NCBI GenBank assembly: GCA_002245135.1
Contig: NGBS01000896.1
Location: 1 to 64,000, forward strand
DNA from: Proteromonas lacertae
Taxonomy: Eukaryota; Sar; Bigyra; Opalinata; Proteromonadidae
Direction of reading: 5' to 3'
Length of the DNA stretch: 64,000 bases
The notes under the pieces are model-generated. The model was not told the DNA's origin, searched no databases, and saw nothing but the letters and a program-made list of their open reading frames with translations. The position numbers were made by a program, and so were the translations under genes. Positions 13,034 through 24,857 of the stretch are shown in pieces; positions within the stretch are counted from its first letter, which is position 1, and each line of letters begins with the position of its first letter.

Positions 13034-14780
13034 ATGAGTATATTAACCCGATATATTATTAGAAAACGATCAAGGTCGAAATGGCATAATCAACCCTTTC
13101 CCAAAGAATTAGAAGAAAAAATTTTGCATCCCAAAAGAGTTAATTACCGTAAATTAGACGAAAGCATTCCTAAAAGATACGATGTGCCGATCTTAGTAAC
13201 AGATTCTCAAGAATTTTATGAAGGCAAAAGATCAACACCCTATAGAAGCCGTGATGAATTTGATTCAATATTATCAGCTGATTTTAGTTCCAGATTTGAA
13301 AATACACCACCTTCATTTGCTATAGATACACCAAAATACAAACCATCTGGTTTATCAAAAGTCATAGAATATAATCCAGCTACTAATAGTAATCATAATG
13401 AGGTTGACTATAATCCTCACAAAGATTTAGACGAACAGCTTAATAATATATCAGAGATACCACTAGTTAATGAATCAACTTGTTTTGAGTATGAAACTAC
13501 ATATATTATATTATTGTAATAGAGCCTCTAAAAGAAAGAGATTGACAGATGAAGAAGAAGAAGAAGATGATGATGATGGTGAAGTTAATAGATTAGAAAC
13601 ACAAAACTTAATTTCAAAATCGACAATATATGATCAATGCCAAGAAATAATGAATAAATTAGAAAATGTTGAAGGAAAGAAAAAACTGACATTGAAGCCA
13701 TTGAAAAAGAGAAAGAAGGAGAATGAATTAGTAAGAGATGTATTGAAAAGAAAGTTAAGCGAAAGTATTACTAATTCTCAGAATAGATCGACTGTTTATG
13801 TCGTATATGTATTTAATTTAATATAATAGCCAAAGAAAAAATCAAAATTATTCATACAGCAATTACAACAACCTCAGACTCTAGAAAATGAATTAAAAAG
13901 ATCCATTGAAATGGAATTGTTGTTGTCACATGAATTAAGTAAGCCGTTGAGAGAAACAAAATCAGATGGCGATGAACTACTATTATTTCCTTTACAGAAA
14001 CCAAAACAGAATAATTACATTTCAAAAAGCGAAAATGTGTTAAAAAAGGATTTTAATGATGCTACAGTTGTTGTTGAAAATATAAATAATATGAAAGAAA
14101 GTAGTATGACACTACAAGGACAAGAAAAAAAAGAAAAAGAAGCAGATATATCTAATGTTGATATTAAAGAGGTGAAGAATGATTCAAATAGTTGTATTGC
14201 TAATAATGATAGTAATACCAATTCTTCATTAAGTGATAAAGATTTTTCATTTGATTCTGACGAAGGATCTCCCAAGCCTATAGTCAAGCTTAATAGTTTC
14301 AATACGAATAATGGAAAAGACAATCATGAAAAAATCATAAATGAAAATGTAAATGAGAATAATGAAAGTAATACTTTGTTTACTGCAAACAAATCTATTG
14401 AAATCCCTCAAGTCTCAGTTGAATCACATACAATAGATGAAAATAAAATGAAGAACTCTATATCTACATCTCCTTTTTCTCAATATGATAGACAAATTCA
14501 AATTTCTCTACCAAATGCTAATAAAACTCAACTATCTCCATCTCCATCTATATTTCTACCCATTAATAATCAAAATAATGTAAATAATTCAACTAGAATC
14601 AATTTTGGCAGTAATAATGACGTGTCTTCTTTGTTTTCAATGAATGAAGCAAAGAATGATAACAATAACAACAATACAATATTTAAACAACCATTACTAG
14701 CTAATAATCAGAAAACTGAAGTTAAATCAACATTCGGAAATAAAAGCAAGGGAAAAAAATTACAAATAAAGAGGAAATGA
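13034..14780 (+). CDS. Charged, low-complexity protein, probably nuclear
   Basis: Three exons join as 13034-13487, 13523-13800 and 13831-14780 approximately. The introns are GTATGA...AATAG and GTCGTA...AATAG; spliced phases agree (GA|A and TAT|CCA). The N-terminus is basic (IIRKRSRSKW). A basic-acidic junction (SKRKRLTDEEEEEDDDDGE) resembles a bipartite nuclear signal next to an acidic tract. A Lys-rich middle and a long Ser/Asn-rich tail follow. The end carries a few scattered FG pairs and finishes in basic residues (SKGKKLQIKRK). That layout is reminiscent of peripheral nuclear-pore proteins, but there is no recognisable domain and I do not assign a name. Confidence 0.6.
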
Positions 14781-14969
14781 AACAAAAATTAATTATTATT
14801 AATGTTGTTAAATCCAATTGAATAAAATAACATAACTTTTTTTCTCAACCATCGAAATCTAAATTGATATAACCCTTTAAACAAAGCATGTATAAAAAAA
14901 GTAATATTAATAATATATTAAATTTATATACAAATTAATTAATTAATCAATTAAATATATATCTGTAAT

Positions 14970-16675
14970 TTACGGCTCGAAATATACATCACACCTATTT
15001 CTATCTACATGGATCATTGGTTCATTTCCTCCATACCTTCTTCGTCCTTCTTTTATATATTTGTTTTTAATTATAAATTTTTCTTTGCGACGGTTCTTTA
15101 CAAAGAGATTAACATACCAACCATACATATCCTCTACATTTAGATATTCCATAATTCCATCTACATCTATAGGTGTTATGCCACCACTCATACGAATATT
15201 GATCTTCTTAAGAAAGTAATAGGACTTTACTAGAGATTTAAATCCTTCTTCACCAAATCTATTGTTCTCTATATAAAGTATTGATAAATGGTTAAATAAG
15301 TGAAGTTGGGGAATCATATATTCAATTCCAAAATCTTCAATTAAATTATTATTTAAATTTAAAATCACTATTTTACGAATATTTATAATATTATCAACTA
15401 TTATTATCATACACTCATCGTCAATTCTATTACCTTCTAGCATTAGTTCATCTAACTTCTTTAAATATTTTGTATTCCTCATGAATGATGTTATTCCTCT
15501 TTTACCTATGGCATTTCTACTTAAATCAATTAACTCTAAATTTGGTAAATTTGGAAAGAATTCACTTAAATGTTCTACTCCTGTATCACATAATTCTGTA
15601 TCTATATATCAATACATAAATGAATATATATATATATATATATACCATTAAAAAACAATCGCCTAATAATCTTGCTAAATCCAATTTTTATAGTTACATA
15701 TTGAATAGTACATTTTCCTAGAGAGTCTATTTTTATTATTATATTTTGATATATACCATTAGTAAATTTCAATGTGTTAAACTTTGAATAAATTGCTTCC
15801 TTAATTTGATTATGGATCATTGAGTCTATATTTTTATATTCATAAATATATTATACAATTATTATTATAATTATAATTCTGACATTCCACATCTATTATA
15901 ATTATATATATATATATATATATAGTGTAATAATTACATACAATCATAATAGGTTAGAAACTGTTTGTCCATATTTTTAATGTCTTTTATGCTAATTTCC
16001 TGATAAGCTATATATATATATATATAACAACATGAATATACTATTTTTATCTCCTTTTATTCTGTAATACATCATTCTTATGTATTTATCGCTACATGAT
16101 TCAATTAACATTTCGTTCAAGTCTTTTTCATCTAATATCAATAGCATCTCTTCCAATGTCATTAGATAAGTTATATTAGGATTAATGAAGTTTATAAGCC
16201 TTTTAAATATGTTAAAGAGTGAAAGAATTGTGAAATAGGTCATACCATGAGAACTTTTGAACCTATTCTTGAAGCATTTCTTGTGTACATCTCCAATAAA
16301 TACATCTAAATTATTATCAACATAGACATCACTCTCAGATACTTTGATTCCCGAGAAACCAATTTCATCAAGCAGCATTAATTGTTTCAATAGTTTTATT
16401 ACCATAGATTTCATTTTTGTATCAGATATTTTCTTAACTTCCAATAAATCGCATAACCGCTTATTCATAATCGGTTCTCTGACTGTTATATATTTGTTAT
16501 TGCATCTAGGTTCTCTAACATTTATTATATTAGGGAAATTATAGTGATTTAACAACATCAGCACTTCTAGGTAATTTAAGGCTCTTCTTATAGGAATCAT
16601 TGGGATATAAGTATGCTTTAAACCACACTCACCTAATAGCCATGACACTGCTGCTACCAAAGTGTTATCTTCCAT
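14970..16675 (-). CDS. Pseudokinase-like protein with C-terminal leucine-rich repeats
   Basis: Five exons join through short introns, for example the one ending at 15894-15895 and the TA-repeat intron at about 15602-15645. The N-terminal half (15992-16675) is a strongly diverged kinase-like fold. A segment reading SGIKVSESDVYVDNN then VFIGDVH sits where a catalytic loop and DFG motif would be, without HRD or DFG. The C-terminal part has LRRs such as LIDLSRNAIGKRGITSF and LMLEGNRIDDECM, of the ribonuclease-inhibitor-like type. It resembles the pseudokinase-LRR gene at 31319-34582, so the two are probably one family. A signalling or scaffold role is inferred, and enzymatic activity is unlikely. 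The exon join near 15970-16015 is the least certain. Confidence 0.65.
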
Positions 16676-17114
16676 TAAAGATTTTTAATAAAAAATATGA
16701 TTTTTATTGGTATACAAACTTGGCTCGTCACAGAAAAATAGCCAATTGAGAGGGCTTTGAGCTATACCAGAAGAGTAGTATGCATATTAGGGCAGCAGTG
16801 AGCAGTTAAGCCCATAAAATCGCTAAAAACTTGTTGGATTGTTGTGTTATTTCATAATAATTTAGATATTTAAAAAAGATGCTTAAAATCCATCAATAAT
16901 TAACCTCAATGAGATTATTTTTAAAATACATTTCTCAGCTTAGTTATAATATTATTATATTTACTATTAAATGTGCCAAACATCGTTAAATAACAGTACT
17001 AATACATCTATAAAAAGTTTATTTCCATTTAACATCCGTAACCCACTAAAAAAATTAAAACCGCTTTTAACCAAAAAAGGCGGGATATAAATTGTATCAA
17101 TCCATTTTTAAAAG
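16676..17114. other. Divergent intergenic region with a GC-raised island
   Basis: This 439-bp region holds the promoters of the pseudokinase-LRR gene (left) and VIP1 (right). Bases about 16718-16835 are clearly less AT-rich than the surroundings and contain blocks such as GAGAGGGCTTTGAGC and GGGCAGCAGTGAGC. They do not fold by eye into a tRNA, and I could not match them to a known RNA. The rest is ordinary AT-rich DNA. Confidence 0.5.
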
Positions 17115-20100
17115 ATGGCTGAATTTATTCCTCGATTAAATCTTATCAGTGTTCTTAGGGATAAATTCTCTAACTCTGATGATAGAATCAAGTTTGGAGT
17201 ATGTGGAATGGACAAGAAAGTACAAATATCTTTATTATAGTGTTTTTTAGGTTAAATCAAAGCCGATGAGAAATTTAATAGATCGTTTAGACAGTTCAAT
17301 TTTTGAAATAGTCAATTTTGGCGATAATGTGTTATTAAACGAACCTGTTGAAAATTGGCCGATATGTGATGTACTCTTCGCATTTTATTCTGATGGTATA
17401 CTAAAATTATAAGTAAATAGGTTTCCCTCTTGATAAAGCAATTAATTACTCAACATTACGCCAACCACTCCTCATCAATGATTTAAAGTCTCAATATATA
17501 TCCTTTTAATAATTTTATAATCACAGAATAACAACATTTTTCTTAATTAATGTAATTATTTTTAGATAGAAGAGCTGTATATAAAACTTTAATAGATGGA
17601 GGTATTCCTACACCCTTTCATGTCGTTGTAAATCGTGATGAAAAAGGAAATCTCCTCAACAATAGCTTTAAAGAGAACGAAAATAGCATTATAGTAGATG
17701 GAATAGAAATATCAAAGCCATTTGTAGAAAAACCTGTTGATGCAGATGACCATAATATATGTATGATTATTACTATAATTTATGTAGATATTTATTACCC
17801 AAGAAGTGCAGGAGGTGGCTGTAAAAGATTGTTTCGAAAAGTAGGTGATCAATCAAGCATGTTTGATCCAAATTTAAATGAAGTTAGAAAAGATGGTAGT
17901 TATATATATGAAGAGTTTCTTGTAGCTGATGGTACAGATATTAAAGTGTATAGTGTTGGCTCAAATTATGCACATGCAGAAGCTAGGAAAAGTCCAGTAA
18001 TCAATGGTAAAGTGATAAGAAATAAAGACACTGGTAAAGAAGTCAGATTTCCTATTTTATTGAATGCTGAAGAGAAAGAAATTGCTCGTAAAGTTACGAA
18101 TGTATTTCATCAATCTTTATTAGGATTTGATATGTTGAGAGTGAATACTAAATCATATGTTTGTGATGTAAATGGGACAAGTTTTGTAAAGAGTAGTTTG
18201 AAGTATTTTGATGATACTGCTCGATTGTTGAAGATAATGATATTGAAGGAATTAGCACCTCATAGACTAACTGTATATATATAAATCACTTTTTTTATTT
18301 TCGAAACGACTCTATTTTTGTAACGAATATATTTATTTTTTATTTTGGAATAGCCATTAGATTATACGTACAATTCATCATCTTCTTCACATCTCAATAG
18401 CAATAGATTTATACCATTAATACAAAAATCACCTTATAGTCCACATAATTCAGATTTATCATCTTCAATGTTACTATCACCCACATCCACTACAAATAAA
18501 TTACGATGTGTAATTGGTATATGTAAGCATGGTGATAGAACTCCAAAACAAAAATTAAAAGTAGGCATTGATATTCCTGAAATCTTAGAATTCATCACCA
18601 AATATGGCAATGGAGATCTGCACAAAGAAGTTACATTAAAATCAACCAGACAATTAGAAGAACTACTAAATGTTACTACCGAAATCTTAAAGAAAAATGA
18701 AGAATATGAAACAATCAATATAGCTGTAGTAAAAGCATTACAACAAATGAAACATGTATTAAAATTAGGTTCAGGGCTAAAAGGATTCAATAGAAAAGTT
18801 CAATTACGTCCTATTTCCTGGAAGAAAATATCTAATGATATTTCTACAGATCATTCAAGTGAAGATGATTTAGAATGTCTTAGTAATGGTTGTTATACTA
18901 AAACTTATGGTAGTTGTGGTGATATAAATGAAGATTTACCAGAAATGAGATTCTTAATGACTGAAAATTGTGAATTAAATGATTCAAATGAAGAGATTAT
19001 TCAAAAACATGAAGTTGTTAAAGGAAAGGGAAAAGACAAAGAAGAGGATTTAGAAGTGGAAGTAAAAGCAAGGAGCAAATCTGTAGATACTTATTCAGTT
19101 AGTAAAATAAACGAAGAGAATGAAGTAATGGAAGATTATCGATATAATATAGAAAAGAGATTTTATGTTGAAGATGTTACTAGATTAACTAACGATTGTC
19201 CAACTCATTATAGAAGTAGAGAAGCTTCTAAAAAGTTCAGTTTTGATGAAAGCAACAACAACAACAGCACCAATAAAGAATTAATCAGTGAGGCATTATT
19301 AATCGTAAAATGGGGCGGTATTTTGACACAAGATGGTCGTGAACAATCTGAAGAATTAGGTGAATATATTCGACAAACAATGTATGAAGGTATAGAAGGA
19401 GATGAAGGTATGGGATTATTAAGATTACACAGTAGTTATCGTCATGATTTAAAGATATATTCCAGTGAAGAAGGAAGAGTTAGAACAACAGCTGCTGCAT
19501 TTGCAAAAGGATTTTTGCATTTAGAAAGTGAACATTTAACTCCAATTATGGTGAGTTTAGTGAGAAGCCACTTAGAATCGAATATACTATTAGATGATAC
19601 TTCAAATGCTGATTTCTTGATGAAAGATATTAAAAGAGAATTATTCAAATTATTGAATGTTGATAAAGAGTTGGATGATGATGATTTAAAGAAGATTGTA
19701 CCAACAATGAATGAAATATTAATCAACAAAGTAAGAGATATTAAAAATCCATTACAGTTTTGTAGAGATATTTATAAATTGATGGAATTTATTATCTCTG
19801 AATTAGAAAATATTGAAAGTATATATATATATATTAATTAATTTATTTATTTATTTTTAAATAGATAAAAGTACAATATATTACGACAATGAAACAATCT
19901 CTATTATTATTCGTAGATGGAAAAGACTGAAGACAATATTTTACAATGATGATAACGATACATATGATTTATCCAAGATTCCAGATATATTTGAAAATGT
20001 AAAATATGAAATATTACACAATCACTTAATAATCAGTGAGAAGATGAAAGAATTATATTATAAATGTAGAAATTACACTGAAATAATCAATAATCAAGAA

Positions 20101-20712
20101 TATGGATTAAAAGCAACTGAAAAGTTAAGATGTGGTACATTAATATTGAAATCATTCTTGAAGAAATTAAAATTAGATTTAATGAGATCAGTTTCAACTG
20201 AAGATAATCCAAATCCATTATATAATAATAATAACAACAAAAGCAATAATTATTATGGAAAAAATAGTCCAAGTCATTATCAGTCATTATTCAATAGTAA
20301 TAATAGTGAATCTCCATGTATTGATAGTGATTATTTATCAACGGATACTTCTAAATTACACACTCGTTTATACTTTACAAGTGAAAGTCACATTCACAGT
20401 TTATTGAATATTTTGTTATACAGTAATAAGAATATATTAAGTGATGAAGGTGTTAAGTTACTGAATGAGAGTATGGAAAGTGATAATTTATCACATATGG
20501 TGATAAGATTGTTGGAAAATACAATGTTAGATGATGATGATGAGTCAAAGTATCCGGTTGAGATACTGTACAGTAGAGGTGTATTGATGAAAGATGCAAA
20601 TATGACAATGAATGATATTACATGTGATGAAATGCATATAATTAGTAAAGAAGATTTGAATTTAAAAGAACTTTTGGAATTAGTTAATGATGCAACAAAA
20701 GTTTCGATATAA
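17115..20712 (+). CDS. Inositol hexakisphosphate / diphosphoinositol-pentakisphosphate kinase (VIP1/PPIP5K)
   Basis: This is the bifunctional enzyme that makes inositol pyrophosphates (1-kinase) and carries a histidine-acid-phosphatase-like domain. The N-terminal RimK/ATP-grasp half shows KFGVCGMDKK, KPFVEKPVDADDHN, SAGGGCKRLFRKVG, GSYIYEEFLVADGTDIKVY, YAHAEARKSP and SYVCDVNG. The phosphatase half begins CVIGICKHGDRTPKQK and continues with EEGRVRTTAAAFAKG; a later TRLYFTSESHIHSLL is the distal His motif. Introns include a 25-nt one (17398-17422), a 27-nt one at about 17762-17788, and others ending near 18352 and 19864. The intron between DLKSQ and DRRAVYK (from about 17498) has no GT start and is listed separately. 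Acidic/Asn-rich inserts (about 18830-19290, 20200-20340) are lineage-specific. Confidence 0.95.
17498..17565 (+). other. Non-GT intron in VIP1, candidate minor (U12-type) intron
   Basis: The VIP1 frame runs to ...AAG TCT CAA TAT and then meets a stop. It resumes at GAT AGA AGA GCT (DRRAVYK, conserved in the family). No GT lies at a workable position. The first intronic bases would be ATATCCTTTT, which matches the U12-type 5' splice site. TTCTTAAT at 17540-17547 resembles the U12 branch site and lies about 18 nt before TTTTTAG. The joins do not resolve cleanly: a phase-0 join needs the intron to end at 17564 (TTTTA), while an AG end is one base out. A base error here cannot be ruled out. Confidence 0.4.
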
Positions 20713-21237
20713 TTTGTTTATAGATTATATATAAAAACTGTTTTCTTCTCTTTTTTAATGTTATTTTTGTTAATTCTACAATAAACATAATGAAATGAAA
20801 TAACAAAACATTAACAGCTTATGTGTATTAGAGATGAGTATAAACTATTAATATATTTATAATAAATAGAAAAAAATCACATTACATTACACCTAAACTA
20901 CCTTCAATTACTTTTATTATACATACAATCACCTCTCTTAAAAATATTACATAATAAACTGCTTAGAACACATCTAACTTATTAATATTCACATTTTATG
21001 CAAAATAAATATTATTATTATACTTCCATAATATTTTAACTTCAAAATAAATACTACCATTCATTCAAGATTAAGCATATAATAATTTGTTCATATTAAC
21101 ATATTTCAAATAAAACATAATAACAAAATTATATTTACATTCTTATATAAACAATAATATCACATTTTAATTTTTGGGTTATTCAAAATTTTGATAGAAA
21201 TTTAAATTTCGTTATTTTGTTATGTATTTACATAAAG
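20713..21237. other. Intergenic region with promoter block shared with 45841-45911
   Basis: This 525-bp AT-rich spacer is followed by a promoter-proximal block at about 21169-21237. The block recurs almost unchanged before the paralogous BTB gene at 45841-45911. Shared elements are TTTTGGGTTATTCAAAATTT, TTGATA, AAATTTCGTTATTTT and CATAAAGATG at the start codon. Nothing else was found in the spacer. Confidence 0.7.
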
Positions 21238-23406
21238 ATGATAATAAAAGTGAATAAAGAAATTCAAGAATATGGGTATTTTGATTGTTTATGATGTAAT
21301 GATAATAGATTATGTCGAAAATTGGTTAGTAATGGTTTTGGTGATATAGAAGTGAAGATAAGAGGCGGAAAAATCCTATCAGTCAAATCAATTCTAGTGA
21401 ATGGAAATGAAACTTTAAAGAAATTAGTTGAAGATGACAAATTTGGTGGAGTTTTAGAATTATATGAAGAATGTGAAGAAACTGGTTATTATGAGCTTGA
21501 GAAATACTACAGTGGTGGTGAATTGATAATCTGTAAAAGAGAATGTGTGTGAAGTGTTGATGTTTTGTTTATGTTACAAAGAAGAAGAGATAATAAATGA
21601 TTGTTATGAATTTGTGAAGAATAATATTATTGATAATGAATTATTAATGAAATTAATTCATATATGTAATGTATTTCCTAGATGTTTGAGAGAGATAGAA
21701 GAATTGAAAAATATGGAATTTGAAAAGCGAGGATATAAATATTTATATAGAAGTATATATAATATATGATTAATCTATGTATAGCTGAATATTTGATGAG
21801 ATTAGAAATGAATAATTTGAGTGAAATATTATATATGAAAGATGTGATAATTCGAAGTGAGTTATGGTTACTAAATCGATTATTAGAATGGTATAAATTC
21901 AAAAAGAATAATTATAGCAATAAGAATATAAAAGATGATTTTAAATATATGATAGAAGAACATATTGATGGCGAAAAGATTAATGAGGATGATTTGAATA
22001 ATGAGATTAAAGAAGTATTAGAAGAATTAAAAATAGAGAAAAAAGAAAAAAATATTAATACTTATATAGATTTATATAAGATAAAAGATGAAAGAATTCA
22101 AGATGTAATAATTGATAAATATTATGAAGATACTAATACAACAGAATTTAATGAAAAAGAAAAAGTAATATTGGATAGAATAAAAGAAGTAAATGTTTTA
22201 ATTGGTATAATACTCTCTTTACTAGAAATGAATAATATAAAAATGACCGAAATAGCATTGATGATAATGAAAATATAAAAATATGAAAATGGAAAGTATA
22301 ACAATTATGAATATAGTTAAATAGAATATATCTCAAATACAGAAAAGAGTAATATATTGGAAAAATTATGTATAGAATATAATGAGAATAAAAGAAATCG
22401 AACATTTGAATGTTTAAGTTTATTTATAGATGAAAGAAAGAATATATCAACAATAGAATATTTATGTGGAAAAGAGATTCTTTATATAATACTAAAAGGA
22501 GAATATTATCTAAGTATCAAATCGAAAGAAAAATTAATAGAATATATAAAAGATAATAAACTAAGTTTCGAAGAAGAAGATGAAATGATTACAATTATCA
22601 ATGATAAAGAATTGTTGGAAGAATTAAAAACAAAAGAAATCACATTATTGTCTTATCCTCAATCACAATATATGTTTTTATTAGATGAAGAAATGTCAAT
22701 AATTCCTTCATTTGATGGAAATCGATGTGAATTTTCAATCAATCCTTTATTGCCAGATGGTGTAACGATAGAAAAAGAAAGTGGAATAATTTGTGGAAAA
22801 GTGAATAACAAAAATAACAAGAGAGAATATGAAATAACCTGTAGGAATAATCGAAGTGAAAAGAAATTCAAAATATCATTGGAATATGCTGATATAACAT
22901 TCACAGAATTATACAAAAGTGATGGTATATTAATATCTAATTATGGAAAAATAACAATAAATACTCACTATGGATGGAATCACTGCTATTTGAATTTAAA
23001 AATGAAAAATGGAGTTTATCATATCAAATATAAATTTCATCAAAATGGATGTGGAAATGATAGTTTGATGTTAGGATTATCAACTAATATTACATATTCT
23101 GGTAAGTATATTTTTAATCAATCAACAACATGTAATTATTATGTACATGATGGTGAAAGTCATGATATTACTTCATTTTGTCATATTGGAACAGTTGTTA
23201 GTAAAAATCCAAATTTCAATAATCATGGAGATGGTTCAATTTATGAAGTGATTGTTGATATGAATAAAAGAGAATTTTGGATTAGACATAATAATTCATC
23301 TCCTGTTTTACTTGTTAAAGATTTACCTTCACCATTATATACATATGCTTCAGTTTATGGACTTAAAACATTCATTGAATTATTATCAGTTACTCATCAA
23401 GATTAA
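21238..23406 (+). CDS. BTB protein with Ig-like and SPRY-like C-terminal domains (copy 1)
   Basis: The start is MIIKVNKEIQEYG; intron 1 (21276-21308, 33 nt) splits the GGA codon and leads into LCRKLVSNGFGDIEVKI. A BTB/POZ fold follows (FGDIEV, ILVNGNETLKKLV, YYSGGELIICK, EVLMFCLCY), then a helical BACK-like region. After that comes a short bacterial-type Ig (He_PIG-like) motif, LPDGVTIEKESGIICGKV, and a SPRY-like domain with HCYLNLKMKNGVYHIKYKF and GDGSIYEVIVDMNKREFWI. Introns 2 (21753-21784) and 3 (22296-22324) are 32 and 29 nt. Two extra bases, in A-runs at 21535-21538 and 22270-22273, break the frame relative to the paralogue at 45912. It could be a cullin-3 type substrate adaptor; that role is inferred from the BTB domain only. 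Confidence 0.75.
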
Positions 23407-24857
23407 ACTCATTCTTTATTATATATTGATTTTACTGTTTATCATTATTAAAAATACTCTTTTCAAGACTTCATTCTCATTTTCATAAATAACTATATAA
23501 AATCAAATATATATACAGATTTATACTAATATATCGCAAAAAAACATAAACCATCGATAAAATATTATTAATTGGTAGAGATTTTTTCTTTTATTGTGCT
23601 GCCAATATGAAAAATGAGCCAATATGAGATTAATGACTTTCATAAAAAACTAATATCACCATAGTTCTTACAATGACTTAAACTATATGACTATACCTTA
23701 TTTTGTAATATGAACTACTTTGTATTAATCTTAGATTCTGTATTTATTGCCTGGTCCAAACCCTTAGTTTGATTCTAAAACTAATAGAAAATAACGTTTC
23801 ATCCAATAAATTCATTCGTTTTCTTTTTTTGTAAATTTTTCTTGGTCAAGATATTTCTAAAACTAAGAGTAAAATATATGCGTTTCAATACTTTTATAGA
23901 AAATTCCATGTTTAACTTACTCTTATTATTACGTTATAACCATAAAGAAAATATAAATAAAAACATATTGATTATGGAAAAGTGGTTTAATGATTTATTA
24001 GAAGAAAATGGAAGAGAATTTCAGAAGATTAATGCATATGAGTGCTAGTACATACTTAGAGATATGTGAAATTCTTATATGCTGATTTGGTAAGTCTTAA
24101 TTGATTTGAAATTAATGTTGAATTTATGTAAATAACGTCTAACAGAGGTAATGGATATATTTTCATCTGCAAAACCATTATCAATCAAGAAGACCTCAAC
24201 TCATCATAAAGCTTTGAGGGTCTTCCTCTCTTCACTGTTGATAGATCTTCATTTTCTGTTACTTTGCTTTTTCTGCCGTATTAAGCCGGCTTTTCTGATG
24301 TACCTTGAAATAGTAGATCTATTCCTACCTAATTTACTTAGCTATATCAGAATACTTACATTTAATGTTTTCACACCACATCTTTTCAATAATTTTTATC
24401 TCGAAATCATGATAGATATCTACCTGAATTCCGAAAAAGGTCAACAGAGATAGAATACCATGCTCGCCGATAAAATTAATAAATAAAAACTATAACAAGC
24501 TTTTTTGATTTTTTTCAAGAAGTAGCAAGAATTTAAAGGATAAAAAATAGATGAATAGATTTTTTTACTATTACTTTGTTCAGTAGATTAATAAAAATAC
24601 TATTTGTAATATATTATTTGCCAAAACTTTATAATTTGGTTGCCACTATTATGAATATTTCATTCCTTCTTTTCCTACATAATAAAGAACTATACTGGTA
24701 TCTACTGAGCTGATTTTCATATTTGGCTCTTATTATGAAGTTTGAGCATAATTAGCTGCAAATAAAAGATATATAAAAATAATTCATTTGTGGCGTTTCA
24801 AAAATATTGTTTTCAGAAACCCATTTCAAATTCTTCTTTTTTTTCATTTTACATTGT
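23407..24857. other. Gene-poor region with a transposon remnant
   Basis: About 1.45 kb lie between the BTB gene and ECM29. The first 600 bp are plain AT-rich sequence with no frame I believe. Short frames at 23842-24048 and 24151-24453 on the plus strand have no family features; the second is the antisense of the transposase remnant annotated at 24065-24455. The last 350 bp before ECM29 hold its promoter. Confidence 0.6.
24065..24455 (-). pseudogene. Decayed Tc1/mariner-like transposase, N-terminal DNA-binding part
   Basis: Read on the minus strand in three frames, the sequence gives the paired helix-turn-helix region of a Tc1/mariner-type transposase. The segments are IIEKMWCENIKCKYSDIAK, then after a frame change KLGRNRSTISRYIRKAGLIR, then RGRPSKLYDEL, then after another change ENISITSVRRYLHKFN. 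Stops and at least two shifts interrupt it, and I find no DDE catalytic part downstream, so the element is dead and truncated. Its base composition is less AT-rich than the flanks. I cannot see terminal inverted repeats. The exact superfamily within DDE elements is uncertain. Confidence 0.55.

Noticed and set aside
23842-24048. A 68-codon plus-strand frame as a small gene
   Set aside because: It has no recognisable motif, no spliced extension and no promoter element, and it borders the decayed transposase.
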